NCBI GenBank assembly: GCA_946415245.1
Contig: CAMKRS010000001.1
Span: 248,001-312,000, forward strand
DNA: 64,000 bases
Direction: 5' to 3'
Source of the DNA: an uncultured Prevotella sp.
GTDB taxonomy: Bacteria > Bacteroidota > Bacteroidia > Bacteroidales > Bacteroidaceae
Shown here: in pieces, positions 23,434-32,253 of the stretch
Layout: each line of letters starts with the position of its first letter
How positions within the stretch are numbered: the stretch's first letter is position 1
Notes under the pieces: model-generated
Told to the model about the DNA's origin: nothing
Databases searched by the model: none
What the model saw: only the letters and a program-made list of their open reading frames with translations
Made by a program: the position numbers and the translations under genes

Positions 23434-24280
23434 AGGTTTCTGGTTTATATCTGTCAATATTATCTTTGTCGAGATGATAGGTGATGATGGAGCCGCTGAG
23501 GTCGCTGCGTTCTTTCTCCATCGCATGTTTTACTTTCAGGATTTCCTCAGCTTCGACGGTGTACTCATATCTGACGCCGTAGACCATGCGAAGCCAACGG
23601 AACACGGGATAGGCAGTAGCCAGAGGCAAGGGATAGCTATCGAGGTGCTTCAAATAGGGACCAACATCGCGGTAATCGAGGATGGGATTGCGCTCCTCTG
23701 ATTTGCGAGGGTCGCCAGTATTATAGACCATTAGCGCACCATAGTCAACAGGCGGAGCCGGCATCGACAGCTGATGTAAACGGATGGTTGTAGAGAGCCT
23801 GGCCTTCCACAAGCGGCCTACTTCCTCGAGGAACTGATAATAGCGCTTGCGACTCTTCGAGGTGTAGTCGCAGTCGATTTGTATCTCACGGACATTCGGA
23901 ATATCATTGGTCTCGTTCATCTGACGAATACGCGTCACTATTTTCTCAGCCAGTCCCTTATGATCGGCATGCATGCAGTCCTCAGTAATATAGACGGTGG
24001 GAATCATCTCTATGTTGTCAGGCAAGGTGTCGCTGAATGAGATGGTGGCGTTGGGCTTGGGCTCTCCAGAGTCATCCATCACCACATCGAAGTAACGACA
24101 ATACACCTTATTAATATGATACTGCGATAAGAAGGCTCGCTCTGTGGAGTCGAGACGAAGGTCAGTGCGCCAATAATAGACGGCATTGCCCTGCTCGAGA
24201 GGTTTTCGAGAGGACTGCTTGTCGCAGGCGGTCATCGCCAGCAGCAGGAGCATCGCTATTAATTGAAGCCTTGTTTTCAT
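23411..24280 (-). CDS. Conserved lipoprotein of unknown function
   Basis: A 289-aa lipoprotein: signal MKTRLQLIAMLLLLAMTAC with Cys19 as the lipid site. The mature part has alternating strands and helices reminiscent of a TIM barrel (INKVYCRYFDVVMDD, IPTVYITEDC, VREIQIDCDYTSKS, STTIRLHQL, YGALMVYNTG), as in some glycoside-hydrolase-like proteins, but I see no definite active site. It is followed, with overlap, by the large exported protein, and both may form one envelope complex. It is separated from murF by a short TAATCTGA-type repeat that begins at the murF stop. Confidence 0.55.
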   Translation of the reverse strand: MKTRLQLIAMLLLLAMTACDKQSSRKPLEQGNAVYYWRTDLRLDSTERAFLSQYHINKVYCRYFDVVMDDSGEPKPNATISFSDTLPDNIEMIPTVYITEDCMHADHKGLAEKIVTRIRQMNETNDIPNVREIQIDCDYTSKSRKRYYQFLEEVGRLWKARLSTTIRLHQLSMPAPPVDYGALMVYNTGDPRKSEERNPILDYRDVGPYLKHLDSYPLPLATAYPVFRWLRMVYGVRYEYTVEAEEILKVKHAMEKERSDLSGSIITYHLDKDNIDRYKPETYEEIYHH

Positions 24281-24284
24281 CGGA

Positions 24285-24327
24285 GTAATCGGAGTGTTCT
24301 GAATAATCTGAGTAATCTGAATAATCA
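24285..24327 (-). repeat. AATCTGA-type repeat between murF and the lipoprotein gene
   Basis: Units such as GAATAATCTG, AGTAATCTG and AATAATCAGAG run up to and include the murF stop codon (TGA on the minus strand, 24327-24325). Confidence 0.7.
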
Positions 24328-25665
24328 GAGCAATTCTGGCAATTGGAAGAGCTTCGTGCTGTTAGAGCCCTTGATGAGGATATAGTATCCTGCGGGCTGT
24401 TTTTCGGCTATAGTGGCTTTCACGGCCTCTACATCCTTGAATTTGGGATAGTCGCAGTGGATGTTCTCAAACTCCTCACCCACCAGCCAGACGGTTTTGA
24501 TATCCGTGGTCTGCAGATAGTCGACGATGCGCTGGTGTTCCTCTTGCGACACCTCGCCGAGCTCGCGCATAGCCCCCAGAATCGCCATCTTATTATCGGC
24601 CTGCATCAGTTTGAAATTCTCGAGAGCAGCCATCATCGACGAAGGATTGGCATTATAGGCATCCACGATCAGGTGGTTCTTCTCAGTAACGGTCATCTGA
24701 CTGCGGTTGTTCGAAGGCACATAGTTCTCGAGAGCTGCACAGATCTGTTTACGGTCGACACCGAAGTTGATACCCACAGCGATAGCTGCTAACAAATTGT
24801 CGATATTATAGGCGCCGATAAGATGTGTCTGCACCTTGTGCCACTTGATGCTGCGACCTTCTTGCTCGAGGGTTAGCAGCGGCTCGCGCCAGCGGAACTT
24901 CAAGAAAGGATCGCAGGCGATGACCTCACCAGAGATACAACTGTACTGATTCTCCGAATCGGTGGAATATGGCGTGAGCCAGATGTCCTCATCGTCGCTG
25001 ATCTGATTCATCAGATGTTCGTTATCGGCATTGATGAAAATAAGTCCGTCTTCACGGGTGCGGAGGAAGTCATAGAGTTCGCATTTGGTCTTGATGACAC
25101 CCTCAAAACTGCCGAAACCTTGCAGATGGGCGCGTCCCACATTGGTAATCAGACCACAGGTGGGCTCTGCTGTCTCTGCAAGTGTCTTGATGTCGCCAGG
25201 ATGACTGGCTCCCATCTCAATGACGGCAATCTCGTGTTCCTTCGTCAAACGGAAGAGCGTCTTGGGCACACCCACATCGTTGTTGAAATTGCCCTGGGTA
25301 TAGAGCACGTTGTATTTCTGTGAGAGCACAGCAGCCACGAGTTCCTTCGTAGTCGTCTTGCCGTTAGTGCCTGTGATGCCGATGACGGGGATATTGAACT
25401 GACGACGATGTTCACGCGCCAGGTCCTTAAAGGTCTGCAGACAGTCGTTGACAATGATGATTCTCTTGTCATCGCTGCCGGCGAGAGATGGATCGTCCAC
25501 TATCGCGTAGGCACAACCTTTTTCGAGGGCCTGAACGGCAAATTTGTTACCATCAAACGACTCACCTTTCAGTGCAAGGAAGATGCTTCCTTGGGGACAA
25601 TCACGGCTGTCGGTAGTGATGCAGGGATGCTGCTGGTAAAGTTTATAAAGCTCCTTAATACTCAT
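24325..25665 (-). CDS. murF: UDP-MurNAc-tripeptide-D-Ala-D-Ala ligase
   Basis: Adds D-alanyl-D-alanine to the UDP-MurNAc tripeptide in the cytoplasm, the last step of the nucleotide precursor pathway. At 446 aa it has the Mur ligase order: N-terminal substrate domain with TTDSRDCPQGSIFLALKGESFDG, ATP loop [13 protein letters not shown] near residue 96, and C-terminal DAYNANPSSM near 312, typical of MurF. It is separate from the dcw cluster at 42757, as is common in Bacteroidetes. A minus-strand TATCTTTG (25692-25685) is its probable -7 element. Confidence 0.93.
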   Translation of the reverse strand: MSIKELYKLYQQHPCITTDSRDCPQGSIFLALKGESFDGNKFAVQALEKGCAYAIVDDPSLAGSDDKRIIIVNDCLQTFKDLAREHRRQFNIPVIGITGTNGKTTTKELVAAVLSQKYNVLYTQGNFNNDVGVPKTLFRLTKEHEIAVIEMGASHPGDIKTLAETAEPTCGLITNVGRAHLQGFGSFEGVIKTKCELYDFLRTREDGLIFINADNEHLMNQISDDEDIWLTPYSTDSENQYSCISGEVIACDPFLKFRWREPLLTLEQEGRSIKWHKVQTHLIGAYNIDNLLAAIAVGINFGVDRKQICAALENYVPSNNRSQMTVTEKNHLIVDAYNANPSSMMAALENFKLMQADNKMAILGAMRELGEVSQEEHQRIVDYLQTTDIKTVWLVGEEFENIHCDYPKFKDVEAVKATIAEKQPAGYYILIKGSNSTKLFQLPELL

Positions 25666-25699
25666 AATAATGCTAATTTTGGTGCAAAGATACGAAATA

Positions 25700-25735
25700 A
25701 TTCATAATTCATAATGCATAATTCATAATTATTTT
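25700..25735. repeat. CATAAT repeat between murF and folP
   Basis: Four to five ATTCATAAT/TGCATAAT units fill the divergent spacer between the two -7 elements. Confidence 0.75.
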
Positions 25736-25736
25736 G

Positions 25737-25744
25737 TAACTTTG
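25737..25744 (+). promoter_or_regulatory. -7 element upstream of folP
   Basis: TAACTTTG lies 10 bp before the folP ATG, without an exact TTTG at -33. The preceding spacer is an array of CATAAT-type repeats, shared with the divergent murF upstream region. Confidence 0.45.
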
Positions 25745-25754
25745 TGGGCGATTT

Positions 25755-26543
25755 ATGGACTATACGCTCAATGTGCATGGCCAACTGCTGGATTTGAGCA
25801 GGCCTTTGGTGATGGGTATCCTCAATGCGACACCCGATTCCTTCTACGCAGACAGTCGTCGGCAGACGGAGGAGGATATTGCTTTGTGCTGTTCTCAGAT
25901 GTTGTCCGATGGGGCTGCCATCATTGATGTGGGTGGCTGTTCCACACGTCCAGGTGGTGAGGTGGCTTCTGAGGAGAAAGAGATGAAACGTCTCAGGATG
26001 GCTCTTGGTATCATCAGGCGCGAGCAGCCTCAGGCAGTGGTCTCAGTAGACACCTTTCGTCCTGACGTAGCTCGTATGGCTGTGGAGGAGTTCGGTGCTG
26101 ATATCATCAACGATGTGAGTGGTGGTACGCCAGAGATGTTCCGTATGGTAACGCGACTGCGCGTACCTTATATCTTGATGTCGTTGCAACCCACAATGCG
26201 CGAGATGCTCCTGTCGTTTGCAGAAAAGGTGCAGCAACTGCGCGATATGGGTGCGAATGACATCATCCTCGACCCAGGCTTCGGCTTCGGAAAGACGCTG
26301 GAGCAGAACTACGAGATCATGAATGAACTCGAGAAACTGTTGGTGATGGAACTCCCGCTACTGGTGGGCATCTCAAGGAAATCGATGATCTATCGTCTGT
26401 TCGACTGCACGCCTCAGCAAGCCCTCAACGGCACAACGGCCCTCGATATCATCGCCCTGATGAAAGGTGCCAGAATCCTCCGCGTTCACGATGTGAAGGA
26501 AGCGATGGAATGTGTAAGAATCGTCCAGCAATTAAATTGTTAA
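25755..26543 (+). CDS. folP: Dihydropteroate synthase
   Basis: Joins p-aminobenzoate to the pterin diphosphate in folate synthesis; it is the sulfonamide target. The 262-aa protein has GILNATPDSF near residue 21, the pterin loop IDVGGCSTRPGG near 57, SVDTFRP, INDVSGG and DPGFGFGKTLEQNYE near 170. In the loop a cysteine stands where many enzymes have glutamate (GGESTRPG); the nearby sulfa-critical proline is intact. Its stop lies inside an AAATTGT-type repeat leading to cdaA, so the two are probably one operon. Confidence 0.94.
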   Translation: MDYTLNVHGQLLDLSRPLVMGILNATPDSFYADSRRQTEEDIALCCSQMLSDGAAIIDVGGCSTRPGGEVASEEKEMKRLRMALGIIRREQPQAVVSVDTFRPDVARMAVEEFGADIINDVSGGTPEMFRMVTRLRVPYILMSLQPTMREMLLSFAEKVQQLRDMGANDIILDPGFGFGKTLEQNYEIMNELEKLLVMELPLLVGISRKSMIYRLFDCTPQQALNGTTALDIIALMKGARILRVHDVKEAMECVRIVQQLNC

Positions 26544-26569
26544 ATTGTAAATTGTCAAATTGTAAATTA
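26532..26569 (+). repeat. AAATTGT repeat at the folP-cdaA junction
   Basis: Units AAATTGT, TAAATTGT, AAATTGTC and AAATTGT start within the last folP codons, include its TAA stop and end shortly before the cdaA GTG. A related array (AAATTGTC, AAATAGT, AAATTGCC, AAATTGT) occupies the murE-mraY gap at 48265-48297. Confidence 0.8.
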
Positions 26570-26574
26570 CCACG

Positions 26575-27354
26575 GTGCTACTCGAATTTGGAATAAAAGA
26601 CATTATCGACATTATCTTGGTCGCCCTGATGTTGTACTACATCTACCGACTGATGCGCGAGTCACGTTCCGTGAATGCGTTCAATGGCATCATTGTGTTT
26701 GTCGTGCTGTGGCTCTTTGTGTCGCAGGTGTTGGAAATGCGACTGCTGGGCACCATCCTCGACAAGTTGGTGAGTGTGGGAATCCTTGCAGTTATCATCA
26801 TTTTCCAGGAAGACATCCGTAAGTTCCTTTTCAATATCGGTGGTCACCAGCGCATGCGGGCCCTGAAACGTTTCTTCGTCTCTTCGAAGCAGAAAGATAA
26901 GGATAATAAGGAAATAAAACAGATGATCATGCCCTTGGTGATGGCCTCCATCAATATGAGCCGTCAGAAGGTGGGTGCATTGATTGTTTTTGAACGGAGC
27001 GCTACTCTCGACGATATTGTGGCTACGGGTGACAGGATAGATGCCAATATCAATCAGCGACTCATCGAGAATATCTTCTTCAAGAACTCCCCGTTGCACG
27101 ATGGTGCTGTGGTCATATCCGATAAGCGCATCAAGGCTGCTGGTTGTATCCTGCCAGTGAGTCACGATCTGAGCATCCCCAAGGAACTGGGTCTGCGTCA
27201 CCGTGCAGCTATGGGTGTCTCGCAGGAGACGGATGCAGTGGCCATTGTGGTATCGGAAGAGACGGGTGGTATCTCTGTTGCCGTCAATGGCAGGTTCCGA
27301 CTGCGACTATCGGCAGAGGAGTTGGAGAGTATCCTGACAGAAGAATTGTCATAA
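26575..27354 (+). CDS. cdaA: CdaA-type diadenylate cyclase (c-di-AMP synthase)
   Basis: Makes the second messenger c-di-AMP from two ATP at the inner membrane. From the GTG at 26575 the 259-aa protein has three membrane helices (about 8-23, 34-52, 60-78), then a DAC domain with the catalytic LHDGAVVI near residue 179 and the ATP motif RHRAAMGVSQETDA near 211. GTG is the likely start because it gives the usual MLLEFGIKD beginning. No YbbR-type regulator is adjacent. Pairing with folP is frequent in Bacteroidetes genomes. Confidence 0.9.
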   Translation: MLLEFGIKDIIDIILVALMLYYIYRLMRESRSVNAFNGIIVFVVLWLFVSQVLEMRLLGTILDKLVSVGILAVIIIFQEDIRKFLFNIGGHQRMRALKRFFVSSKQKDKDNKEIKQMIMPLVMASINMSRQKVGALIVFERSATLDDIVATGDRIDANINQRLIENIFFKNSPLHDGAVVISDKRIKAAGCILPVSHDLSIPKELGLRHRAAMGVSQETDAVAIVVSEETGGISVAVNGRFRLRLSAEELESILTEELS

Positions 27355-27392
27355 GTAAATAAATGTTTTAATCTTTAATTTAAAAACAAATT

Positions 27393-28403
27393 ATGGATCT
27401 ATTAAGTCAAATTGTAGCGCGTGCTAAAAGTAACAAGCAGCGCATCGTGCTCCCAGAAGCAGAAGAGGAGCGTACACTCTGCGCAGCCGATAAGGCCTTA
27501 GGTGATGATATCGCCGACATCATTCTGATAGGTAATCCCGCCAAGGTAGAGGCTTTGGCCAAAGAGAAGGGTCTCAAGAACATTGGTAAGGCCACCCTTA
27601 TTGACCCCGAGAATTATGAGAAGAGTGAGGAACTGGCAGAGAAATTAGCCGAGATTCGCAAGAGCAAGGGCATGACCATCGAAGAGGCCCGTAAACTGAT
27701 TAAGAATCCCCTGTATCTGGGTTGTATGATTATCAAGACCGAGGGTGCTGACGGTCAGATTTCTGGTGCCCTCTCTACCACTGGTGATACCCTGCGTCCT
27801 GCTTTGCAGATCATCAAGTGTCAGCCAGGCATTACATGCGTGAGTGGTGGTCTGTTGCTGATTTCTAAGCAGAAGCAGTATGGTGAGGATGGTGTACTCG
27901 TCGTAGCTGACGTTGCCGTAACCCCGATGCCCGATGCCAATCAGCTCTCGCAGATTGCTGTCTGCACAGCTCAGATGGCGAAGGCTGTGGCTGGTTTCAA
28001 GGATCCCCGTGTGGCCATGCTGAGTTTCTCGACGAAAGGCTCTGCCAAGCATGAGGTTTGCGACAAGGTGATCGAGGCTACTCGTCTGGCTAAGGAGATG
28101 GCTCCCGATCTGAAGATCGACGGTGAGTTGCAGGCTGATGCAGCGCTCGTTCCTTCTGTAGGTGCCAAGAAGGCTCCTGGTTCTGATATCGCTGGTAAGG
28201 CTAATGTGCTTGTGTTCCCCAATCTCGAGGTTGGAAATATCGGCTATAAGATGGTACAGCGCTTAGGCGATGCTATCGCTATTGGTCCTGTGCTCCAAGG
28301 TATCGCCCGTCCTGTGAACGACCTCTCTCGTGGCTGCTCTGTTGATGACATCTATTATATGATTGCCATCACCTCTTGCCAGGCTATGGATGCAAAAAAG
28401 TGA
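27393..28403 (+). CDS. pta: Phosphate acetyltransferase
   Basis: Interconverts acetyl-CoA and acetyl phosphate. At 336 aa it is the short class I form (catalytic domain only): RIVLPEAEEERTLCAA near residue 18, GCMIIKTEGADGQISGALSTTGDTLRPALQ near 110, VADVAVTPMPDANQLSQIA near 171, and the CoA pocket LVFPNLEVGNIGYKMVQRLG near 271. With ackA next door it gives the acetate-producing, ATP-yielding branch of fermentation. Its TGA stop is the first TGA of a GTGAATA repeat array that fills the 27-bp gap to ackA. Confidence 0.95.
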   Translation: MDLLSQIVARAKSNKQRIVLPEAEEERTLCAADKALGDDIADIILIGNPAKVEALAKEKGLKNIGKATLIDPENYEKSEELAEKLAEIRKSKGMTIEEARKLIKNPLYLGCMIIKTEGADGQISGALSTTGDTLRPALQIIKCQPGITCVSGGLLLISKQKQYGEDGVLVVADVAVTPMPDANQLSQIAVCTAQMAKAVAGFKDPRVAMLSFSTKGSAKHEVCDKVIEATRLAKEMAPDLKIDGELQADAALVPSVGAKKAPGSDIAGKANVLVFPNLEVGNIGYKMVQRLGDAIAIGPVLQGIARPVNDLSRGCSVDDIYYMIAITSCQAMDAKK

Positions 28404-28430
28404 ATAGTGAATAACGAATAGTGAATAGTT
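28400..28430 (+). repeat. GTGAATA repeat at the pta-ackA junction
   Basis: GTGAATA, GTGAATAAC, GAATA and GTGAATA units fill the gap. The pta TGA stop (28401-28403) is the first TGA of the array, and the array abuts the ackA ATG. The array is nearly identical to that between ftsI and murE, although the genes are unrelated. Confidence 0.85.
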
Positions 28431-29624
28431 ATGAAGATATTAGTATTGAATTGTGGCTCTTCGTCTATTAAGTACGCTTTGTACAACATGGACGACAAGA
28501 GTGTGATGACCAGTGGTGGTGCTGAGCGTGTGGGCTTGGACGGCGCCTTCGTAAAGGTGAAACTGGCTAATGGTGAGAAAAAGCAGATCATGCACGATAT
28601 CCCTGAGCATACTGAGGGCGTGAAGTTCATCTTCTCGTTGCTAACTGACCCTGAGATCGGTGTGATCAAGAGTCTCGACGAGATCAATGCTGTGGGTCAC
28701 CGTATGGTGCATGGTGGTGAGAAGTTCAACAAGAGCGTGATCCTTACCGATGAAGTGCTGAAAGCCTTCGAAGAGTGCTCTGATCTTGCTCCTCTGCACA
28801 ACCCCGCTAACTTGAAGGGTGTAAACGCTGTAAAGGAACTGATGCCGGGTCTGCCTCAGGTGGGTGTCTTTGATACTGCCTTCCACCAGACCATGCCTCC
28901 CAAGGCCTTTATGTACGCTATCCCCTACGAACTTTATGAGAAGTATGGTATCCGCCGTTATGGTTTCCACGGAACCAGTCATCGCTATGTCAGTGCCCGT
29001 GCCTGTGAGTTCTTAGGCATCCCAGCTGAGGGTACGAAGATGGTGACCTGTCACGTGGGTAATGGTGGTTCTATCGCTGCCATTGTCGATGGCAAGTGTA
29101 TCGATACCTCTATGGGTCTCACGCCGCTCGAGGGTCTTGTGATGGGAACCCGTGCTGGTGATATCGACGGTGGTGCAGTGACCTTTATCGAGAAGAAACT
29201 CGGTCTCGATGCCGATGGTATGTCGAACCTGCTCAATAAGAAGAGTGGTGTAGCTGGTCTCACAGGTGGTTCAAGCGATATGCGCGATGTGGAGAGTGCT
29301 GCTAAGAATGGCGATCCTCGTGCCAAACTGGCTCAGGATATGTACTTCTATCGTATCAAGAAGTATATTGGTGCCTATGCAGCTGCTATGGGTGGTCTCG
29401 ATGTTGTCGTCTTCACCGCAGGAGTGGGAGAGAACCAGACCTCTATGCGTGCTGAAGTCTGCAAGAACATGGAGTTCCTGGGCATCAAGTTCGACGAGGA
29501 GAAGAACAAGGCCCGTGGCGAGGAGGTGGTTATCTCTGCTGATGATTCTAAGGTGAAGGTGGTTGTTATTCCTACTGACGAGGAGTTAATGATTGCTACT
29601 GACACGATGAATCTGCTGAAGTAA
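28431..29624 (+). CDS. ackA: Acetate kinase
   Basis: Makes ATP and acetate from acetyl phosphate. The 397-aa protein has the N-terminal signature VLNCGSSSIKY, substrate residues in GHRMVHGG near 91, the catalytic aspartate block VFDTAFHQTMP near 147, the second family signature GFHGTSHRYVS near 178, and GGSIAAI, GTRAGDIDGG and FTAGVGENQ downstream. Length is standard. It is followed by a strong terminator, so the folP-cdaA-pta-ackA block ends here. Confidence 0.96.
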   Translation: MKILVLNCGSSSIKYALYNMDDKSVMTSGGAERVGLDGAFVKVKLANGEKKQIMHDIPEHTEGVKFIFSLLTDPEIGVIKSLDEINAVGHRMVHGGEKFNKSVILTDEVLKAFEECSDLAPLHNPANLKGVNAVKELMPGLPQVGVFDTAFHQTMPPKAFMYAIPYELYEKYGIRRYGFHGTSHRYVSARACEFLGIPAEGTKMVTCHVGNGGSIAAIVDGKCIDTSMGLTPLEGLVMGTRAGDIDGGAVTFIEKKLGLDADGMSNLLNKKSGVAGLTGGSSDMRDVESAAKNGDPRAKLAQDMYFYRIKKYIGAYAAAMGGLDVVVFTAGVGENQTSMRAEVCKNMEFLGIKFDEEKNKARGEEVVISADDSKVKVVVIPTDEELMIATDTMNLLK

Positions 29625-29650
29625 GATTCCTATTTCCCCCCTTACATTTA

Positions 29651-29690
29651 GGGAAATCCCGCTTGACATTTCGGGGTTTCCCTTTGTTTT
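29651..29690 (+). terminator. Rho-independent terminator after ackA
   Basis: GGGAAATCCC (29651-29660) pairs with GGGGTTTCCC (29673-29682), with one T-G pair, over a 12-nt loop, followed by TTTGTTTTT. Confidence 0.85.
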
Positions 29691-29714
29691 TCCCCTTAAA
29701 TCGCCGTACCTTTG
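29683..29714 (+). promoter_or_regulatory. Promoter of the Trp/Tyr-rich lipoprotein gene
   Basis: TTTG (29683-29686), 20 bp, TACCTTTG (29707-29714), an exact consensus. The -33 element is part of the ackA terminator's T-tract, a very compact terminator-promoter junction. The leader would be about 46 nt. Confidence 0.7.
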
Positions 29715-29767
29715 CAGTGTGAAATAAAAATAGTATGTCGAACTTAAAGATAAGAAAGGGTACAGTT

Positions 29768-30337
29768 ATGAAGAAGATGTTTACAATGCTGATGATGGCG
29801 ATGATGGCAATGATGACCTTCACCTCTTGCGAGGATGAAATGATCGCAGATACCCTCGAGGGTTCTTGGAAAGGTAATATGTATATCTCTACCTCTTGGA
29901 ATGGCAGAGTTTACGATGCCACCTATACTGAAATCACGTTTCTCAAGGATCCGTTCTGCTTCAAAAGCGGTTCAGGCTACTGGGTGGATTACTATAGCAA
30001 CGCCCCTTGGGACTATGTGGCAAACCATATCGACTGGACGGTTAACAATGGTGTGATCCATGTGTATTTCATCGAGGAGGATACCTCCATCGATATCTAC
30101 GACTACCGCCTCAGCTCCAGCCGTTTCGTGGGAACACTGAATGATTATGGCACGCTGGTTGATTTCGATCTCTACAATGTAAGTCATCCGTACAGCTACT
30201 GGGATAACTACTACTGGGGATATGACGAGTGGTATTACGATGACTACTTCTGGGCACGCACTCGTGGTATCGATGCCGACAGCGCAAAGACCATTGAGAA
30301 GCCGAAGCGCTTCGTGAATCCCAACCGCGAAAAATAA
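29768..30337 (+). CDS. Small Trp/Tyr-rich lipoprotein, unknown function
   Basis: A 189-aa lipoprotein: a Met-rich signal (MKKMFTMLMMAMMAMM) ends in the lipobox TFTSC. The mature part starts with a lipocalin-like phrase (LEGSWKGNMYISTSW) and has strand-rich sequence, then a striking YWDNYYWGYDEWYYDDYF cluster near residue 150 and a basic tail. An upstream ATG at 29735 is in frame, but the ATG at 29768 gives a proper signal peptide. Monocistronic: it has its own promoter and terminator. No family is recognised. Confidence 0.65.
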   Translation: MKKMFTMLMMAMMAMMTFTSCEDEMIADTLEGSWKGNMYISTSWNGRVYDATYTEITFLKDPFCFKSGSGYWVDYYSNAPWDYVANHIDWTVNNGVIHVYFIEEDTSIDIYDYRLSSSRFVGTLNDYGTLVDFDLYNVSHPYSYWDNYYWGYDEWYYDDYFWARTRGIDADSAKTIEKPKRFVNPNREK

Positions 30338-30350
30338 ATAATAATGAAAA

Positions 30351-30386
30351 GAAAAAGCCGCTCAAATCTGAGCGGCTTTCTTTTTT
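30351..30386. terminator. Bidirectional terminator between convergent genes
   Basis: AAAGCCGCTCA (30354-30364) pairs perfectly with TGAGCGGCTTT (30369-30379) over the loop AATC, with A-runs on the left and T-runs on the right, so it can act on both strands. Confidence 0.92.
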
Positions 30387-30387
30387 G

Positions 30388-31056
30388 CTATAGGTAAGTG
30401 AAACTGTCTGTTTTATACTGGCCGATGTACATGAGGATGATGTTGACAATTTCGTCCTCCGTCTTGCCGTCAGCAGTGATGACGAGGTCGTAATTACGGG
30501 TGTCATAGCGGGAGGACTTGGTGTATTTGTTCACATAGTTCTCGCGCATCTTGTCGACTTTCTCAATGATCTTGCGGGCCTCCTCAGGTGTCTTGTGCTG
30601 CTTGCGGGCGACGCGGTCTATGCGGAAGTCCATCGAGGCCTGGATGAGGATGCTCAAGCGGTTGGGATGGTCGCGGAATACAAAGAAACCGCTTCGGCCT
30701 GCCACCACGCACGACCCATCGCTGGCGATACCCTTCAGGATCTCCTGCTCGGCCTTGAACATCTCATCGGTGGTGAGCAGGTCGGGTTCATCGACGGAGT
30801 GTACCTTATAGTAGTTGGCATTATACTGATAGCCGATGGTCATCGTGCGCTTGAAATCGGCCCACCAGGTATGGCTGCGGCCCTTGAGCTTCTCAATCTG
30901 CTCCACATCGAGTTTATACATTTCCTCCAAGGCTTTGATGAGAGCCTTGTCGTAGAACGGGACTTCCAGTTTCTCTGCTAATTTCTGGCCTACGGTACGA
31001 CCTCCACTACCAAGCTCACGGTTGATTGTGATGACGAATTTTTGTTTTAGATTCAT
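30388..31056 (-). CDS. Cytidylate-kinase-like family protein
   Basis: A 222-aa P-loop protein from the ATG at 31056. It resembles the cytidylate-kinase-like family: RELGSGGRTVGQKLAEKL near residue 12 (nucleotide loop), FYDKALI, SCVVAGRSGFFVFRDH near 119, and RIDRVARKQHKTPEEA near 147. It differs from classic Cmk, so the true substrate (nucleotide or other) is uncertain. The frame is open to 31089, but that part covers the promoter. It stands alone, ending at the bidirectional terminator. Confidence 0.78.
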   Translation of the reverse strand: MNLKQKFVITINRELGSGGRTVGQKLAEKLEVPFYDKALIKALEEMYKLDVEQIEKLKGRSHTWWADFKRTMTIGYQYNANYYKVHSVDEPDLLTTDEMFKAEQEILKGIASDGSCVVAGRSGFFVFRDHPNRLSILIQASMDFRIDRVARKQHKTPEEARKIIEKVDKMRENYVNKYTKSSRYDTRNYDLVITADGKTEDEIVNIILMYIGQYKTDSFTYL

Positions 31057-31086
31057 GACTTTCTCACTTTTAGCGTTACACCGTTG

Positions 31087-31118
31087 CAAAGATAAGCAAA
31101 AGTTAGCAAAGTTCCAAA
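31087..31118 (-). promoter_or_regulatory. Promoter of the cytidylate-kinase-like gene
   Basis: Minus strand: TTTG (31118-31115), 20 bp, TATCTTTG (31094-31087), an exact consensus. It lies immediately after the end of the TPR gene, separating the two transcription units. Confidence 0.7.
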
Positions 31119-31119
31119 T

Positions 31120-32238
31120 TTATTTTCGTATTTTCGAAAAATCTTTTCTGAGGAGTTCTTCGGCCTTGGCCATCATCTCCTGAAGTTGGGCATTTGGGTT
31201 CGCTTCCTGACGGGCGAGCTCAAGAAAACGCTCGTAGTAAGTCTTTGCTTGTTTCTTATCGGGGATATAATAGTAGATGGCGTTGGCGATGTTGTAATGG
31301 GTGGCGATAGAGGTGGGGTTGTATGCTAGATGTTTCTTCCATGCCTCAACGGCCTGAGCGTATTGTCCCATAAGATAGTAGGCCTCGCCTTGAGAGAGAG
31401 TGATGGCTCTCATCGTCGTGGTATCAGGCTGTAGGAGTTTGGTGGCGAGATTGAGGTAACCAAGACCTTCGTCAAGACGGTCGGTATCAACACAGACGAC
31501 CCCCAAGCGATAGGCACAACCAGCATGTTGCATCTGCGAGAGAAGGAAGGCGGGGAGCAGATGCTGATAAGCAAGCTCGAGGCTGTCGAGACGGGTGTAG
31601 CACATGCCTGCGGAGTAGAGGGTGTTGAAGGTGGAGTCGCCCAGTTGGAGCAGCCGTTCGTACATAGCGACGGATTGATCGAACTTACGGTCCATGAAGT
31701 AGGCATCGGCCAAGGCGCGGTTCACGAGGACATTGGTGGTATCCTTCTTAAAATATTTATCTGCAGTAGTGATGCCAGCCCAGGCCTGGTCAGTACGGGT
31801 GAGGGCAGTGGTAACGGCAGCAACTATCTCACCATCCATGGGGAAGCGGCTGATGAGGTTCCGACCCCAGAAGATGAGGGAATAAGAATCGTCTTGTTTC
31901 TGATAGCTAAGGGCGAGCTGGCGGAAGGCATCGTGGGTAAGATCGCCAGCAGGGACGTTCTTCAGCAGATTGGCTGTCTGGAAGTAGTTGCCACGTTTGT
32001 AGTAGCAGTCGGCAAGTTTCATCCTTGTGAGACTGCTGTCGCAACGGGCGTAGGCCTGCTGGAAGTATTTCAGGGCCTCGTAGGTATTGGACTCCTGCAT
32101 ACAGCTGTCGCCAGCCTGTACTAAAAGCGTGAGGGTATCAGCTACGACAGGCTCTACCACCTTCTTTTTCGCAGAAACCTCGCCCTTGGCGGACAGGGCC
32201 GTTACAAGGGCGAGGGTAATGACTATTAGTGTTCTCAT
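31120..32238 (-). CDS. Periplasmic TPR protein
   Basis: A 372-aa exported protein with a signal peptide (MRTLIVITLALVTALSAKG, cleavage near 17-20) and six to eight tetratricopeptide-type helical pairs over the rest (for example YEALKYFQQAYARCD, DQSVAMYERLLQLGD, YAQAVEAWKKHLAYNP, AKTYYERFLELARQ). Such repeats mediate protein contacts. It lies 15 bp after the M56-TonB gene and probably works with it as part of an envelope-sensing or transport unit; this is inferred from position only. Confidence 0.8.
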   Translation of the reverse strand: MRTLIVITLALVTALSAKGEVSAKKKVVEPVVADTLTLLVQAGDSCMQESNTYEALKYFQQAYARCDSSLTRMKLADCYYKRGNYFQTANLLKNVPAGDLTHDAFRQLALSYQKQDDSYSLIFWGRNLISRFPMDGEIVAAVTTALTRTDQAWAGITTADKYFKKDTTNVLVNRALADAYFMDRKFDQSVAMYERLLQLGDSTFNTLYSAGMCYTRLDSLELAYQHLLPAFLLSQMQHAGCAYRLGVVCVDTDRLDEGLGYLNLATKLLQPDTTTMRAITLSQGEAYYLMGQYAQAVEAWKKHLAYNPTSIATHYNIANAIYYYIPDKKQAKTYYERFLELARQEANPNAQLQEMMAKAEELLRKDFSKIRK

Positions 32239-32253
32239 GCTTACAAGAGAGAT

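Noticed and set aside
25965..26000. Sulfonamide-resistance change in folP
   Set aside because: The pterin loop has Cys in place of Glu, but the proline and arginine in STRPGG are intact and there is no inserted residue, so resistance cannot be claimed.
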